Shown: positions 39,375 to 47,798, counted from the first letter of the stretch. The stretch: 51,021 bases of DNA from Oxalobacteraceae bacterium UBA6704 (GCA_002454505.1 DKJA01000039.1:1-51021), one strand, 5' to 3'. Program-made: numbers and translations. The notes: generated by a model from the sequence alone, not told the origin.

Positions 39375-40124
39375 ATGCTAAAACACGAACGTCAGCAATA
39401 CATCCTCGCGCGTCTGACCGAGCAGGGCCAAGTAGAACTAGGCCCGCTCAGTGTTGCGCTGCAGGTCTCAGAAGATACAGTCAGGCGCGACGTCGACGAA
39501 CTGCAGCGGCAAGGCTTGCTAAGCAAGGTGCGTGGCGGCGCGCTGCCATCTTCCCCAATCCCGGATGCGTTCGGGGCGCGCGAGCGACATGACGCCGCTG
39601 CCAAGCAGGACATAGCACGTAAAGCGCGCACGTTGATACGGGACGGCCAGTTAATCATTGTGGATGCCGGCACGACCGTAACTTGGTTGGCGCGTACGCT
39701 AGCTTCGGCGCGTTGCCTGACGGTTGTTACCAATAGCCTGCCGGCAGCTAACCTGCTGCTAGAGTATCCAGGCATTGAGGTACGGCTGGCGGGAGGCTTA
39801 TTACATGCGCCTTACCGCGTGACGTTGGGCAGTGAGACCATCGACTTCTTCCGGCAGGTCCGTGCCGACACCTGCTTCCTGGGCGCCTATGGTTTGCATC
39901 CCGAAGTGGGACTTACTGTTGCCAGTGCTGAAGAGGCAGCCGTCAAGCGCGCGATGATGCGTTCGGCTGGACATGTCGTCGCGTTGATTACACCTGAAAA
40001 GCTTGGGACCGTAGCGCAGTACGTTGTATGTCCGGCGGATGCGATCCATACGCTCGTAACTGCGGACACGGTGGCGTCGTCAACGAAGAATGCCTATAGC
40101 AAGTTAGGTATCACGCTCTTGTGA
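39375..40124 (+). CDS. DeoR-family transcriptional regulator
   Basis: The 249-residue protein has a DeoR winged helix-turn-helix (MLKHERQQYILARLTEQG then LSVALQVSEDTVRRDVDELQ, 1-55) and a DeoR sugar-phosphate-sensing domain (IVDAGTTVTWLARTL near 95-109; FFRQVRADTCFLGAYGLHPE near 157-176). Family members respond to phosphorylated sugars or nucleosides. AAGGGAG precedes the ATG. It is divergent from the HAD-NUDIX gene, which it probably represses; a phosphate ester that the HAD domain hydrolyses is a natural effector candidate. Confidence 0.88.
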   Translation: MLKHERQQYILARLTEQGQVELGPLSVALQVSEDTVRRDVDELQRQGLLSKVRGGALPSSPIPDAFGARERHDAAAKQDIARKARTLIRDGQLIIVDAGTTVTWLARTLASARCLTVVTNSLPAANLLLEYPGIEVRLAGGLLHAPYRVTLGSETIDFFRQVRADTCFLGAYGLHPEVGLTVASAEEAAVKRAMMRSAGHVVALITPEKLGTVAQYVVCPADAIHTLVTADTVASSTKNAYSKLGITLL

Positions 40125-40428
40125 CAGCCGTTATGCAAAAGATGGTCATACGTCCGGTTTGGGTCGGAAGCAGCCGGTCCCGGTCCTCATCGGAGTTTGG
40201 GGCTGCGAGCGCGGCATGTCTCAGCCAATTGGTCTTCGACTGGCGACACCTGCCGCTGGTCGAACTGCCGCCGCTGTCTCCTATAGACCCTTACGCACGT
40301 TTGAACAGCCGGTGCGGGCGATTTGAGTCCGGGCGAAGGCCCGGATGCCCGAAGGGCACCCGCACGTGTCCTGGGCGCATGTAGGAGCGTTTTGGCCGGT
40401 TGTCCCGGCCAGCGACAATGCGGCCCAG
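40125..40428. other. Gene-free island region after the DeoR gene
   Basis: Apart from short GC-rich inverted segments (GGCCCGGATGCCCG and GCCGG-rich hairpins near 40330-40420) I see nothing definite in these 304 bases. Frames on both strands lack ribosome sites and recognisable sequence. It may be the remnant of a degraded gene. Confidence 0.35.
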
Positions 40429-40812
40429 TCACATACGGGAATGCGCCTGGTGTAGCTTGCCGACTCCCGTCTCGTCGAGATAACGCTGCAGTCGACCCCA
40501 TATGCCAAGCAAGTACGCGTTGTTCACGGGAGCAAGGAATAACGGACTTTCCACCCAAGACGTTACCCCGTTGGCATTCCACCCTGATTCAAAGAGCCTA
40601 AAGTCCAAGTCATCACTGATGCCCTTCTCGTCCATGAGCTCGGTGTAAGAATCGAGGTTGTAAAAGGACACCTTATCTGGACGACACCCGTAAAGCGTTC
40701 CGATCAGCGTTGATATTTTGGCCGAGGCACTTTGGCGATCGCTCGCCTCCACAAACACTGCCGTTTCGTAAGGCCAGTCACAATACACGCGAAAAAGTGA
40801 TGTTTTGTGCAT
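40429..40812 (-). CDS. Island protein of unknown function, downstream of the integrase
   Basis: The 127-residue protein starts four bases after the integrase stop and is thus probably cotranscribed with it. It is soluble, with an N-terminal strand-rich part (KTSLFRVYCDWPYETAVFVE) and a Trp-rich C-terminus (GWNANGVTSWVESPLF). No motif was recognised. The tight linkage to the integrase suggests a role in island maintenance or excision, though it could be cargo. Confidence 0.5.
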   Translation of the reverse strand: MHKTSLFRVYCDWPYETAVFVEASDRQSASAKISTLIGTLYGCRPDKVSFYNLDSYTELMDEKGISDDLDFRLFESGWNANGVTSWVESPLFLAPVNNAYLLGIWGRLQRYLDETGVGKLHQAHSRM

Positions 40813-40816
40813 TTTC

Positions 40817-41842
40817 TCATCCCAACTTCGCGATAAGGCTTTCCGGCTTGAGATGCGTGTATCGCTTCAGCATCTGCATGCTTTTATGACCTGTGATACT
40901 AGCGACTTCGAACGGATGAAGCCCTTTCTCGAAGAGACGAGACGCGGCCTCGTGGCGGAGGTCATGCCAACGCAAATTCTCGATTCCAAGCAACGGCAAA
41001 ACCCGCTTCCAGATGCACCGGACAGCGTTTTGCGTGGTATCCAAAATTGGGCCTGAAGGCGCCATCTGCAGTGCTCCAGTCCCGTCGACTGGATGTAAGG
41101 ACAACAGCACCGAATGCGCCTTGATCGATAGCGGGAGCGCAGCTGGCACACCTTTATTATCGGCTCCGCGCGCGGAGAGAGGGATTCGGACCAATCGCTT
41201 GTCCAGATCCACCCACTCCCATCGAAGCCCAAACAGGGTGCCTTGCCTTAGACTGGTCTCGATCGCCAGGTCGAATGCCGGCGCGGCATACGGATTCCCG
41301 CTCTTGGCTAACTCGCCTTTGATCTTCTCGTACTCGCCAGGCTCCAGCCTCCGATCACGTGAAGCGCTTACGCTGGGTTTCCGGATGTTCTTGAGCGGAT
41401 TCATCAAGCCCTCCATTCCCCATTCCTTGCGGGCGATTTCGTATAGGTGGCTCACCAGCTGCAGCTCGAGGCGGATCGTGTTCTCCGCCCTACCCTGGGT
41501 CCTCCGCAGGTCCCGATACTTTGCGAAGTCAGCGCCCTTCAAGTTAGCTAAGGTACGGTAGGAAAGCTCGCTGCGAAGCCAGCGATCAATTCGTCCGTTT
41601 TCTTGGGCTGGGTGACGCTTTTTAGCGGCTACATCCCGCCTGTATTGCTCGAGGGCTGCGCCAAGGGTCATTTTCTGAGCCGCAGAGTTATCGACGTAGA
41701 AGCCAGTGTCGATTTCCGCCTCTAGCCGGCGCGCCCACTTCTGCGCTTCGAGCTGTGTGTCGAACGTGCGGTAGACGGGCTTATGTCCTTTTCGGCGCAC
41801 TTCTGCCCGCCAGTACTCTCCACGCTTTTTGATATATGCCAT
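40817..41842 (-). CDS. Tyrosine site-specific integrase of the island
   Basis: The 341-residue integrase has an arm-binding-type N-terminus (MAYIKKRGEYWRAEVRRKGH), a SAM-like core-binding domain (about 55-150) and a complete catalytic set: Arg199, His293, Arg296, His319 and Tyr328 (ETSLRQG; WHDLRHEAASRL; ITGHKSMQMLKRY). It would recombine the 48-base tRNA-derived cores. ATG at 41842 is preferred because GGAGAATC lies upstream; the frame continues to 41908 through the candidate arm site. It points away from the tRNA, with a terminator between tRNA and gene. Confidence 0.93.
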   Translation of the reverse strand: MAYIKKRGEYWRAEVRRKGHKPVYRTFDTQLEAQKWARRLEAEIDTGFYVDNSAAQKMTLGAALEQYRRDVAAKKRHPAQENGRIDRWLRSELSYRTLANLKGADFAKYRDLRRTQGRAENTIRLELQLVSHLYEIARKEWGMEGLMNPLKNIRKPSVSASRDRRLEPGEYEKIKGELAKSGNPYAAPAFDLAIETSLRQGTLFGLRWEWVDLDKRLVRIPLSARGADNKGVPAALPLSIKAHSVLLSLHPVDGTGALQMAPSGPILDTTQNAVRCIWKRVLPLLGIENLRWHDLRHEAASRLFEKGLHPFEVASITGHKSMQMLKRYTHLKPESLIAKLG

Positions 41843-41885
41843 AGATGATTCTCCAATCGTTAGATAACGCTTGAGTCGAATCATC

Positions 41886-41907
41886 CTGTTCCGGCAGTTT
41901 TCCGGCA
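41886..41907. promoter_or_regulatory. Candidate integrase arm-type site, right
   Basis: Contains CTGTTCCGGCAG and TTTTCCGGCA; 21 of 22 bases match the left site at 29644-29665 in the same orientation. It lies 94 bases inside the right att core and just upstream of the integrase start, so integrase could also regulate its own gene here. Confidence 0.6.
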
Positions 41908-41945
41908 AAGGGCAGTTTTTGACAGCTGACTTGTCCCATCTGGAA

Positions 41946-41980
41946 CAAAAAAAAGCCCGAACGAATTATCGTAAGGGCTT
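41946..41980 (-). terminator. Island-encoded terminator downstream of the tRNA
   Basis: On the minus strand AAGCCC (41975-41980) and GGGCTT (41953-41958) form a stem with a longer loop, followed by a run of eight to nine T. It lies just outside the att core on the island side, so the element supplies a terminator to the tRNA whose own one it displaced, and shields int from tRNA transcription. Confidence 0.75.
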
Positions 41981-42001
41981 GATTTCACAGCAAAAACTGT
42001 A

Positions 42002-42081
<80 letters not shown>

Positions 42082-42174
42082 TGAGGTGTAACCTTGAAGC
42101 ATCCCGCGAGCGCGGCATACGTTTGAAGCACTGTACTGCGGTAAGGTGAAACGGAATTCGGTACCGCCCTGCCC

Positions 42175-42211
42175 TGCCGGGTTCGTTCCTGCTGCTGAAC
42201 GAACTCGGCAG
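42175..42211 (-). terminator. Stem-loop after rpoD, possible terminator
   Basis: TTCGTTC (42182-42188) and GAACGAA (42197-42203) form a seven-base stem, extended by GCCG/CGGC beyond an internal mismatch. There is no T-run, so termination would be inefficient or factor-dependent. It lies between the rpoD stop and the tRNA. Confidence 0.4.
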
Positions 42212-42260
42212 AATAGGGCCTGCACCGGCCGCCGTCAAGGCATCGCCTTCAATTCCCTCT

Positions 42261-44552
42261 TCAATTCCCTTCGAGGAAGCTCTTCAGCTTGTCGGAGCGG
42301 GACGGGTGGCGCAGCTTGCGCAGCGCCTTCGCCTCGATCTGGCGGATGCGTTCGCGCGTCACGTCGAACTGCTTGCCCACTTCTTCCAGCGTGTGGTCGG
42401 TCGACATTTCGATGCCGAAGCGCATGCGCAGCACTTTCGCTTCGCGCGGCGTCAGCGAGTCGAGCACATCCTTCACCACACCGCGCATCGATGCGTGCAA
42501 CGCGGCATCCGAGGGCGCGAGGGTGTTGTTGTCCTCGATGAAGTCGCCCAGATGGGAATCGTCGTCGTCGCCGATCGGCGTTTCCATCGAGATCGGCTCC
42601 TTCGCGATCTTCATGATCTTGCGGATTTTGTCTTCCGGCATTTCCATCTTGATCGCCAGCGTCGCCGGATCCGGTTCGGCGCCGGTTTCCTGCAGGATCT
42701 GACGGCTGATCCGGTTCATCTTGTTGATCGTTTCGATCATGTGAACGGGGATCCGGATGGTGCGTGCCTGGTCCGCGATCGAGCGCGTGATCGCCTGGCG
42801 GATCCACCACGTGGCATACGTGGAGAATTTGTAGCCGCGGCGGTATTCGAACTTGTCCACCGCCTTCATCAGGCCGATATTGCCTTCCTGGATCAGGTCG
42901 AGGAACTGCAGGCCCCGGTTCGTGTACTTCTTCGCGATCGAGATCACCAGCCGCAGGTTGGCCTCGGTCATTTCGCGCTTCGCCTTGCGCGCCTTCATTT
43001 CTCCGGCGGCCATCTGGCGGTTGATGTTGCGCAGGTCCGGCAGCGGCAGCACCACACGGGCCTGCAGGTCGATCAGGCGTTGCTGCAGTTCCTTGATCGT
43101 CGGGATGTTGCGGCCCAGGATTGCGCTGTACGCGTGGTTCGCGGCCACTTCGCCGTCGACCCAGTCCAGGTTCGTTTCGTTGCCCGGGAAAACCTTGATG
43201 AAGTGGGCGCGCGGCATGCCGCACTTGTTCACGGCCACGTCGAGGATCTGCTTCTCGATGTGGCGCACTTCGTCGACCTGGCCGCGCAGCGTGTCGCACA
43301 GCTTCTCGACCACCTTGGCGGTGAAGCGGATGCCCAGCAGCTCGTTCGAGATCGAATCCTGCGCCTTGACGTAGGATTTCGAGTTGTAGCCTTCCTTCTC
43401 GAAGGCCTTGCGCATCTTGTCGAACTGGTTGGCGATCTCGTCGAACTTGCCCAGCGCGCGGTTCTTCAGCGCTTCCAGCTGTTCGGCCGAGTAGCCGGCC
43501 GCTGCGCCGGACGGGCTTGCTTCTTCCTCTTCCTCTGCTTCCTCTTCTTCGGCGTCCTCGTCGTCTTCGTCATCCTCGGATGCGGTGGACGGCGGCGCCT
43601 GGGTGGTGCCGCCTTCCTCGTTGTCGTCGACGAGGCCGTCGACGATCTCGTCGATCTTGATCTCGTCGTGGCGGATGCGGTCGGACGTGGCGATGATCTC
43701 GGCGATCGTCACCGGGCAGGCGGAGATGGCCTGGATCATGTCCTTCAGGCCGTCTTCGATCCGTTTCGCGATTTCGATTTCGCCTTCGCGCGTCAGCAGT
43801 TCCACCGAGCCCATTTCACGCATGTACATGCGCACGGGGTCGGTAGTGCGGCCGAAATCGGAGTCCACGGTGGACAGTGCCGCCTCGGCGGCCGCTTCCG
43901 CTTCGTCGTCGCTGGTGACGGTGGCCACGTTATCGGACAGCAGCAGCGTCTCGGCATCCGGCGCGTGTTCGTAGACGGCGATGCCCATGTCGTTGAACGT
44001 GCCGATGATGCCTTCGATCGCTTCCGGGTCGACGATGTTGTCGGGCAGATGGTCGTTGATCTCGGCATACGTGAGGAAACCACGCTCCTTGCCGAACTTG
44101 ATCAGCGTCTTCAGCTTCTGGCGGCGGCGTTCCAGCTCTTCCTCGGTGGCTTCCGTATCGGACGAAAACGCATCCTTCAGCAGCGCCTTTTCCTTGGCCT
44201 TGCGGTCCTTGGCTTTCGCCTTGTCCACGGCTTTCAGTTCGGCACGCTCGACGGCGTTCAGCGCGGCGACTTCGTCGTTTTCCGGCTGGAATTCCTTCGG
44301 CTTGCGGCCACGGCGGCCCGGCACCTTGACGGAGGGGAGCACGTAACCGGAGGTGTCGATCGCGGCCAGCGTGGCCGCATCCGTGGTCTGGCTGACCGCC
44401 GGCGGCAACGCTGGCGCACGCGCCTCGGCGCCCGCTTCCGCGCTGGTTTCCGATTTCTCAGCCGTCTTGGCTGCCCGGGCAGTCACTTTGCTGGGCTTTT
44501 CAGCCGCTTTGGTTTCAGGTTTCTTTGCTGGCACAGGTGCTTTCGATGTCAC
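42261..44552 (-). CDS. rpoD: RNA polymerase primary sigma factor (sigma 70)
   Basis: The 763-residue protein directs RNA polymerase to housekeeping promoters. It has a lysine/alanine-rich N-terminal extension (about 1-120), region 1.1 (about 125-210), the large sigma-70 non-conserved region with an acidic block (DDEDDEDAEEEEAEEEEE near 330), region 2 (NLRLVISIAKKYTNRGLQFL and YKFSTYATWWIRQAITRSI), region 3 and region 4 (TLEEVGKQFDVTRERIRQIE). It starts with GTG; a TAA lies in frame a few codons upstream, so no longer start exists. The final codons and stop are duplicated as a 12-base tandem repeat just past the gene end. Last gene of the rpsU-yqeY-dnaG-rpoD cluster. Confidence 0.97.
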   Translation of the reverse strand: MTSKAPVPAKKPETKAAEKPSKVTARAAKTAEKSETSAEAGAEARAPALPPAVSQTTDAATLAAIDTSGYVLPSVKVPGRRGRKPKEFQPENDEVAALNAVERAELKAVDKAKAKDRKAKEKALLKDAFSSDTEATEEELERRRQKLKTLIKFGKERGFLTYAEINDHLPDNIVDPEAIEGIIGTFNDMGIAVYEHAPDAETLLLSDNVATVTSDDEAEAAAEAALSTVDSDFGRTTDPVRMYMREMGSVELLTREGEIEIAKRIEDGLKDMIQAISACPVTIAEIIATSDRIRHDEIKIDEIVDGLVDDNEEGGTTQAPPSTASEDDEDDEDAEEEEAEEEEEASPSGAAAGYSAEQLEALKNRALGKFDEIANQFDKMRKAFEKEGYNSKSYVKAQDSISNELLGIRFTAKVVEKLCDTLRGQVDEVRHIEKQILDVAVNKCGMPRAHFIKVFPGNETNLDWVDGEVAANHAYSAILGRNIPTIKELQQRLIDLQARVVLPLPDLRNINRQMAAGEMKARKAKREMTEANLRLVISIAKKYTNRGLQFLDLIQEGNIGLMKAVDKFEYRRGYKFSTYATWWIRQAITRSIADQARTIRIPVHMIETINKMNRISRQILQETGAEPDPATLAIKMEMPEDKIRKIMKIAKEPISMETPIGDDDDSHLGDFIEDNNTLAPSDAALHASMRGVVKDVLDSLTPREAKVLRMRFGIEMSTDHTLEEVGKQFDVTRERIRQIEAKALRKLRHPSRSDKLKSFLEGN

Positions 44553-44894
44553 AACGACTTGCTTTACGGTTTAGGATGATGCCGTAATCACCGGAGACCA
44601 TACCGCAGGATCTCCTCCATCCGGCACTGCTACACTACCTTGCTCTATTCCCGGCGACAAACCCGAACCTGCCGCGCGCATCGGATGTTAGCCGATAACT
44701 ATGTTTGGCAGAAATTCTACTGTATGGAAGCGCGTGCGGGCTAGAGGCACGAACGGTATGAGGACGCGGTTGTTGTTCCCGCTCGGCGACAAGAAACTCG
44801 CGCCGTCTCAACCAGGTCGGGCCCAGCCGCCGACACAATTCCCATGCCGATCAAGAGCCTTAACTAACTGAAAACAAACACAAATTCTGAACTG

Positions 44895-44912
44895 AAAAAA
44901 CCTTGCCAAGGT
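44895..44912 (-). terminator. Small terminator-like hairpin just inside the rpoD transcript
   Basis: On the minus strand ACCTT-GGC-AAGGT is followed by six T. The stem is only five bases, so it is weak. It could end dnaG transcripts or attenuate transcripts from the promoter at 44933-44961, whose start lies about 14 bases upstream. Confidence 0.45.
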
Positions 44913-44932
44913 ATTGAAATACTTAGCGTTTT

Positions 44933-44961
44933 ATTATAGCACGCCACATTTCAATTGCCAG
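44933..44961 (-). promoter_or_regulatory. Sigma-70 promoter for rpoD
   Basis: CTGGCA (-35, 44961-44956, four of six matches) and a perfect TATAAT (-10, 44938-44933) are separated by 17 bases. Transcription would begin near 44926, leaving a leader of about 370 bases before the rpoD GTG. Confidence 0.65.
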
Positions 44962-45023
44962 ACGTGCAGCCCTGGCACGGCACGTCGGCAGGTTATCCGC
45001 GGGTTTATCGCGGACGTATCGCA

Positions 45024-46820
45024 TTAACGATTGGCCATATCGGCCTGCTCTTCGCGTAATAACAGGTCCTGGCGCGCCGTAATCTCGCGGTAGCGAATAC
45101 CCAATTCCTCCGATGACAGTCCGGCGGAAAACAGCTGGTTCAGTTCGGCTTTCAGCAAATCCAGCTTCAACTGCCGTACCGTCGCGGCCAGCCACAGCCG
45201 TTCCGTATCGATATCCGGTTCCGGCGCGGCGGCGATTTCGCCGATGATCGCGTCGTATTCCTCGCCCTGCTCCTTCAACTGCTGGGCCAGCGCGGCAAAG
45301 GTGCCGTTCGGCCCCAGCGACTGCGCCAGCTGCACCAGGTGCATCAGGTGCTCGCACTGTTCCGGACCGAACTGGCGGAACGCGTCCTGCGCCGTTTCGT
45401 CCAGCGGTGCGGCCAGCGACGGGTGCGTCACCAGCGCGCGGATGATCTTCAGTTCCAGGCCCACGGGCTCCTGCCGCTTGCTCTTCGGCGGGGCCTGGCG
45501 GGCCGTGGCCACCGGCTTCGACAGCTCGAACAGCTGCTCCACTTCGCCCGGCAGGCTCTGCGTCATCGACGCCAGGCCGCGAACGATCTGCAGCCGGAGC
45601 GCCGACGGCGCCATGGCCTGCAGCAGCGGCTTCGCGTCGAACTGCACGCGGGCGCGGCCCTCCGGTTCGTTCAGGTCGTGCTCGCCGGCCGCCTCGCGCA
45701 GCAGGAACTGCGACAGCGGCATCGCCTCGTGCACCTGCTGCTCGAAGGCGGGCGCGCCGTATTCGCGGATATAGCTGTCCGGATCGTGCTCGGCCGGCAG
45801 GAACAGGAACTTGATCGTCTTGTCGTCCGCCACGTGGGGCAGGCAGGCTTCCAGCGCGCGGCGGGCGGCCTTGCGGCCGGCCCGGTCGCCATCGAAACTG
45901 AAAATCACGTTGTCTGTTTGACGCAACAGTTTCTGCACGTGAATCGTCGTGCAGGCCGTGCCGAGGGTGGCGACCGCCTGCGGAAAGCCCATCTGGGCCA
46001 GCGCGACGACGTCCATATACCCTTCGGTCACCAGCACATAGCCCGCATCGCGGATCGCCTGGCGCGCCTCGAACAGGCCGTACAGCTCCGAACCCTTTGA
46101 AAATAAAGGCGTTTCCGGAGAATTCAAGTATTTTGGCTCGCCCTGCTCCATGATCCGGCCGCCGAACGCGATGACGTGGCCCTTGGTGTTGCGAATCGGG
46201 AACATCACCCGCTCGCGGAAGCGGTCGTAACGCTTGATGTGGCGGCCTTCCTCGTCGACCTTGTCGATGACGAGCCCGGCCTCGGCCAGCACCGGCGCAT
46301 CGTATTGGGGGAACACGGCGCGCAGATTGTCCCAGCCTTCCGGCGCGTAGCCCAGGCCGAACCGGGCGGCGATCTCGCCCGTCAGGCCGCGCCCCTTCAG
46401 ATAACCGATCGCGCCGGGCGCCTTGCGCAGCTGTCCCTTGTAGAACTCGCCTGCCGCCGACATCGCCTCGGACAGCGCCATGCTCTGCGCCTGCATCTGG
46501 GCCCGCTGGGCGGGCGGGATCCTGTCGTCCGCCTCGGGCACGATCATGCCCACGTTCTGCGCCAGGTCCTTGACGGCATCGACGAAGCCCATGCCCGAGT
46601 ATTCGATCAGGAAACCGATCGCGGTGCCGTGCGCGCCGCAGCCGAAGCAGTGATAGAACTGCTTGGTGGGGCTGACGGTGAAGCTGGGCGATTTTTCGTT
46701 GTGGAACGGGCACAGGCCCTGGAAATTGGCGCCGCCCTTTTTCAGCTGCACGTAGCGGCCCACCACGTCCACGATGTCGACGCGGTTCAGCAGGTCGGAA
46801 ATGAAGGATTGCGGGATCAC
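45024..46820 (-). CDS. dnaG: DNA primase
   Basis: The 598-residue enzyme makes RNA primers at the replication fork. It has the N-terminal zinc-binding domain (CPFHNEKSPSF at about 37 and CFGCGAHG at about 58), the RNA polymerase domain with TOPRIM segments (LVTEGYMDVVALAQMG; FSFDGDRAGRKAA), and a C-terminal helicase-interaction domain that binds DnaB. It starts with GTG; VIPQSFISDLLNRVDIVDVV is the standard DnaG opening with Val/Met at position one. It lies 103 bases after yqeY and is followed by the rpoD promoter region. Confidence 0.97.
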   Translation of the reverse strand: MIPQSFISDLLNRVDIVDVVGRYVQLKKGGANFQGLCPFHNEKSPSFTVSPTKQFYHCFGCGAHGTAIGFLIEYSGMGFVDAVKDLAQNVGMIVPEADDRIPPAQRAQMQAQSMALSEAMSAAGEFYKGQLRKAPGAIGYLKGRGLTGEIAARFGLGYAPEGWDNLRAVFPQYDAPVLAEAGLVIDKVDEEGRHIKRYDRFRERVMFPIRNTKGHVIAFGGRIMEQGEPKYLNSPETPLFSKGSELYGLFEARQAIRDAGYVLVTEGYMDVVALAQMGFPQAVATLGTACTTIHVQKLLRQTDNVIFSFDGDRAGRKAARRALEACLPHVADDKTIKFLFLPAEHDPDSYIREYGAPAFEQQVHEAMPLSQFLLREAAGEHDLNEPEGRARVQFDAKPLLQAMAPSALRLQIVRGLASMTQSLPGEVEQLFELSKPVATARQAPPKSKRQEPVGLELKIIRALVTHPSLAAPLDETAQDAFRQFGPEQCEHLMHLVQLAQSLGPNGTFAALAQQLKEQGEEYDAIIGEIAAAPEPDIDTERLWLAATVRQLKLDLLKAELNQLFSAGLSSEELGIRYREITARQDLLLREEQADMANR

Positions 46821-46923
46821 GTGGCTTGTTTCTTTACGTGTTGTTGCAGATCACACTATACCGCCGCGCCTGGCTGGATTTTGATCCGGCTCAACAGGCG
46901 CGGCGGGCTGCTTCGGTACCGGC

Positions 46924-47373
46924 TCAGGCGCCGGTCAGCGCCTTCTTGACGAGGCCGGAAACGGCCGTCATGTCGGCGCGGCCGGCCAGTTTCGGCTTCA
47001 GGATGGCCATCACCTTGCCCATGTCCTGCGGACCGGCGGCGCCCGAGGCCGTCACGGCGGCGCCCACCTCGGCGGCGATTTCCTCGTCCGACAGGCCGGC
47101 CGGCATGTACGCGGCCAGCACCACCAGCTCGGCTTTTTCGATGTCGGCCAGGTCCTGGCGGCCGCCCGCCTCGAACTGGCTGATCGAATCCTTGCGCTGC
47201 TTGATCATCTTTTCGATGATGGCGACGGTCTGCTCTTCGGTGACGTCGATCCGCTCGTCCACTTCCTTGCGCTTGATTTCGGCCAGGATCAGGCGGATCG
47301 TCGCCAGCTTGCCTGCTTCCTTGGCGCGCATGGCGTTTTTCATGTCTTCGGTGATCTGTGCTTTCAGGCTCAT
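46924..47373 (-). CDS. GatB/YqeY domain-containing protein
   Basis: The 149-residue protein is a stand-alone YqeY domain, related to the tail of the GatB/GatE amidotransferase subunits that contacts tRNA. Visible are MSLKAQITEDMKNAMRAKEA, a central KRKEVDERIDVTEEQTVAII and the end GKVMAILKPKLAGRADMTAV. It is a constant companion of rpsU and dnaG in proteobacteria; its exact role is unclear. ATG at 47373 with GAGGT upstream is preferred over an ATG eight codons earlier. Confidence 0.93.
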   Translation of the reverse strand: MSLKAQITEDMKNAMRAKEAGKLATIRLILAEIKRKEVDERIDVTEEQTVAIIEKMIKQRKDSISQFEAGGRQDLADIEKAELVVLAAYMPAGLSDEEIAAEVGAAVTASGAAGPQDMGKVMAILKPKLAGRADMTAVSGLVKKALTGA

Positions 47374-47410
47374 GGCTACCTCAAAATAGGACGTCAAAAA
47401 AATGTGAAGT

Positions 47411-47449
47411 CAAAAAGGAAAAACCCGCTGCGGACGAGCCGGAGCGGGT
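47411..47449 (-). terminator. Terminator between rpsU and yqeY
   Basis: On the minus strand ACCCGCT (47449-47443) and AGCGGGT (47429-47423) form the stem with a GC-rich loop, followed by TTTTTCCTTTTT. As in the E. coli operon, a terminator after rpsU would let S21 be made in excess over primase and sigma 70. Confidence 0.8.
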
Positions 47450-47515
47450 GGCGCAAACGCATGCGGGCCGGGAGGCGAAAAGCGCCGTCGGCTGGCCCGT
47501 TCTGCGAGAGCGTAA

Positions 47516-47728
47516 TTAGAACAGTTTCTTCGGCAGTTGCTGGCTGCGGATGCGCTTGTAGTGACGCTTCACGGCAGCTGCCAGCTTGCGCTTGCGTTCT
47601 GCGGTTGGCTTTTCGTAGAACTCGCGAGCGCGCAGTTCGGTCAGCAGACCGGTTTTTTCGATGGTGCGCTTGAAGCGGCGCATGGCGACTTCGAACGGCT
47701 CGTTTTCTTTAAGGCGAATAGTGGTCAT
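47516..47728 (-). CDS. rpsU: 30S ribosomal protein S21
   Basis: The 70-residue basic protein is S21, which helps initiation of translation on the small subunit. TTIRLKENEPFEVAMRRFKR and the C-terminal RRKLAAAVKRHYKR-like block are diagnostic. It is the first gene of the macromolecular synthesis cluster. A sigma-70 promoter lies about 45 bases upstream. Confidence 0.97.
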   Translation of the reverse strand: MTTIRLKENEPFEVAMRRFKRTIEKTGLLTELRAREFYEKPTAERKRKLAAAVKRHYKRIRSQQLPKKLF

Positions 47729-47769
47729 GTAAAAATCAAACCGTTAGAGGGGTTTTTAGGAAGACAGCG

Positions 47770-47798
47770 ATATTAGCAGCTTTTGTCCAGACAGACAA
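47770..47798 (-). promoter_or_regulatory. Sigma-70 promoter for rpsU
   Basis: TTGTCT (47798-47793) and TAATAT (47775-47770) are separated by 17 bases on the minus strand, each with four of six consensus matches. The transcript would start about 35 bases before the rpsU ATG. Confidence 0.55.

Larger units (their letters stand above)
44553..45023. other. dnaG-rpoD intergenic region with promoter and hairpin
   Basis: The 471 bases separate dnaG from rpoD on the minus strand. They hold a good sigma-70 promoter (44933-44961) and, directly after its predicted start, a small hairpin with T-run. The remaining leader of about 350 bases has no recognised gene; its length leaves room for regulatory RNA structure. 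Confidence 0.5.

Noticed and set aside
40187..40582. 131-codon minus-strand frame in the region after the DeoR gene
   Set aside because: No ribosome site, unusual composition, and it overlaps the integrase-linked gene at 40429-40812 out of frame.
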